From NCBI GenBank assembly GCA_037379885.1, contig JARRJC010000004.1, positions 40,034 to 104,033 of the forward strand: DNA of 64,000 nucleotides, read 5' to 3'. The DNA is from Limibacillus sp. GTDB taxonomy: Bacteria > Pseudomonadota > Alphaproteobacteria > Kiloniellales > CECT-8803. Below the pieces are notes generated by a model that saw only the letters and a list, made by a program, of their open reading frames with translations, was not told where the DNA came from and made no database searches. Numbering within the stretch: the first letter of the stretch is position 1; every line of letters starts with the position of its first letter. This document shows, piece by piece, positions 62,902-64,000 of this stretch. The translations under genes and the position numbers were made by a program.

Positions 62902-63698
62902 GCGAACTTGGCCGACAGGCCGCCATCCACCACCAGTTCCGTGCCGGTCACGTACTTCGCTTCGTCCGAGGCGAGGAAGAGCGCGGCATGGGCCACGTCC
63001 CAGGCGTCGCCCATCTTGCCGGTCGGGCACTGGGCGTCGCGCACGGCGATCATCTTCTCGATATCGCCCTCGCCGTAGATGCCCTTCAGCGGCTCGACGA
63101 TCATCGGCGTGTTCATCAGGCCCGGCAGCACGCAGTTGGCGCGGATACCCCTGGCCGCGTACTCCAGCGCGATGCCCCGCGTGAAGGGCAGGATGGCGCC
63201 CTTGGTGGTGTAGTAGGTGATGTAGTCGACGCCGGTGTAGCGGATCGCCGCGACCGAGGAGATGTTGACGATGGCGCCCTTGCCTTGCGCCTCCATGACC
63301 GGCAGCACCGCCTTGCAGGTCAGGAAGAAGGACTTGAGGTTCACGTCCATGACCCGGTCCCAGGCCTCCACCGGCAGCTCGGCGATGGGCCGCGTCTCCA
63401 GGATGCCGACATTGTTGTGCAGCACGTCGATGCGCCCGTAGCGGTCCCGGCACTCGGCCACCAGGGCCTCCACCGCCTTGGGGTCGGAGACGTCGGCGGC
63501 GTGGGCCTGGGCCTCGCCGCCCTCCTCCCGGATGACGGAGACCGTCTCCTCGGCGGCCTCGGGCTTCAGGTCGACGCAGAAGACCTTGCCGCCCTCGCGC
63601 GCATAGAGCGCCGCCGCCGCCTTGCCGTTGCCCCACCCGGGACCCGAGGAGCCCGCCCCGATCACCAGACAGACCCGATCCTTCATCCGCTCGCCCAT
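62898..63698 (-). CDS. SDR family oxidoreductase
   Basis: 266 residues: cofactor motif VCLVIGAGSSGPGWGNGKAA (unusual GSSGPGWG rather than TGxxxGIG), NNVG, catalytic Ser in NISSVAAI and Tyr-Lys in YYTTKGA, and C-terminal YVTGTELVVDGGLSAKF. Substrate unknown; the extended cofactor loop suggests a distinct SDR subgroup. The start at 63698 is ATG. The last 4 bp overlap the HAD gene end. Confidence 0.86.
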   Translation of the reverse strand: MGERMKDRVCLVIGAGSSGPGWGNGKAAAALYAREGGKVFCVDLKPEAAEETVSVIREEGGEAQAHAADVSDPKAVEALVAECRDRYGRIDVLHNNVGILETRPIAELPVEAWDRVMDVNLKSFFLTCKAVLPVMEAQGKGAIVNISSVAAIRYTGVDYITYYTTKGAILPFTRGIALEYAARGIRANCVLPGLMNTPMIVEPLKGIYGEGDIEKMIAVRDAQCPTGKMGDAWDVAHAALFLASDEAKYVTGTELVVDGGLSAKFA

Positions 63699-63815
63699 GA
63701 CGCGCTCCCGACGTTTTCTGAAAACCTCACTCTTCTATGCCAAAGAAGACGCCAGGAGGAAAGGTGACGAACCGCCCCCGGACGCGCTATAGGGAAACCC
63801 CACCCGAAAGGGTCA

Positions 63816-63904
63816 GGCCGCGTGGTGGAATTGGTAGACACAGCAGACTTAAAATCTGCAGCTCCGAAAGGGGCGTCCCGGTTCGAGTCCGGGCGCGGCC
63901 ACCA
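63816..63904 (+). tRNA. tRNA-Leu(UAA)
   Basis: 89 nt. Acceptor arms GGCCGCG (63816-63822) and CGCGGCC (63894-63900) pair perfectly; the discriminator is A63901, followed by encoded CCA (63902-63904). Anticodon loop CTTAAAA with anticodon TAA (63850-63852), stem GCAGA/TCTGC. A long variable arm is present, as for Leu. Upstream, GCGCTATAG may be a -10 box. Confidence 0.95.
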
Positions 63905-64000
63905 GACTTAGCAGCTATCCGCCGCTCGACCGCCGCTCGCCGCCAACGCTATGGGGCCTAGGGCGAGGCTGGATTCGCTGGCTCTCACTTGCGTTTCACC

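Overview
This 64 kb window is chromosomal DNA of an alphaproteobacterium, most likely a member of Rhodospirillales in the broad sense (Kiloniellales-like). The evidence is high G+C content, a gcrA cell-cycle regulator, a DUF1127 protein, a DUF2842-like protein, the fabD-fabG-acpP-fabF and rpsF-rpsR-rplI arrangements, and GANTC (CcrM-type) sites clustered in a few promoter regions. Species cannot be named from the sequence alone. Genes are tightly packed with many 1-8 nt overlaps. I found no insertion sequence, prophage, CRISPR array or rRNA operon.

Layout, left to right. 1-9.1 kb: fatty-acid synthesis genes (fabF partial, acpP, fabG, fabD) on the minus strand, diverging from rpsF-rpsR-rplI; then a winged-helix regulator, an SDR, a universal stress protein preceded by an FNR/FixK-type box, a metal-efflux CDF protein and pdxH. 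9.3-24.6 kb: an envelope lipoprotein, a BrkB-type membrane protein, fabI-aroC, an RNA methyltransferase, sppA, tlyA, a MATE exporter, the isoprenoid block dxs-ispA-xseB, a deacetylase-fold protein, and a divergent tusA/ArsR-family pair. 24.6-35.3 kb: an enoyl-CoA hydratase-family gene, gcrA, a gamma-glutamyltransferase, an orphan peptide-binding protein, and the queuosine operon queA-tgt-queG behind a 2-oxoglutarate dioxygenase-like gene. 35.3-48.9 kb: signalling genes (an orphan receiver and a large membrane hybrid kinase with a LOV-like domain), DoxX/LysR, a ThDP enzyme, an MFS transporter, a complete polyamine-type ABC transporter and a cytochrome c. 49-55.3 kb: molybdenum-cofactor and formate-dehydrogenase accessory genes (mobA-fdhD, a polyferredoxin, moaA) without dehydrogenase subunits. 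55.3-64 kb: a GNAT/cysteine-peptidase fusion with a RimK-like ATP-grasp ligase, nadK, a GcvA-like regulator with an argE-family peptidase, a HAD hydrolase, an SDR and tRNA-Leu(UAA).

Most distinctive items: (1) the hybrid kinase at 38451-40985 has a PAS domain that keeps the LOV adduct cysteine and FMN-contacting asparagines at exact LOV spacing but replaces the signalling glutamine by isoleucine; (2) the two-gene unit at 55910-58544 couples an amide-forming ATP-grasp enzyme to an acetyltransferase fused to a C39-like cysteine peptidase, possibly with a secreted protein downstream; (3) a run of strong hairpins at 28454-28633 ends in a textbook minus-strand terminator just upstream of ggt, either a small RNA or a leader attenuator; (4) GANTC sites cluster at gcrA, fabD/rpsF and the kinase; (5) a perfect GntR-type palindrome lies in the fdhD/polyferredoxin promoter region.
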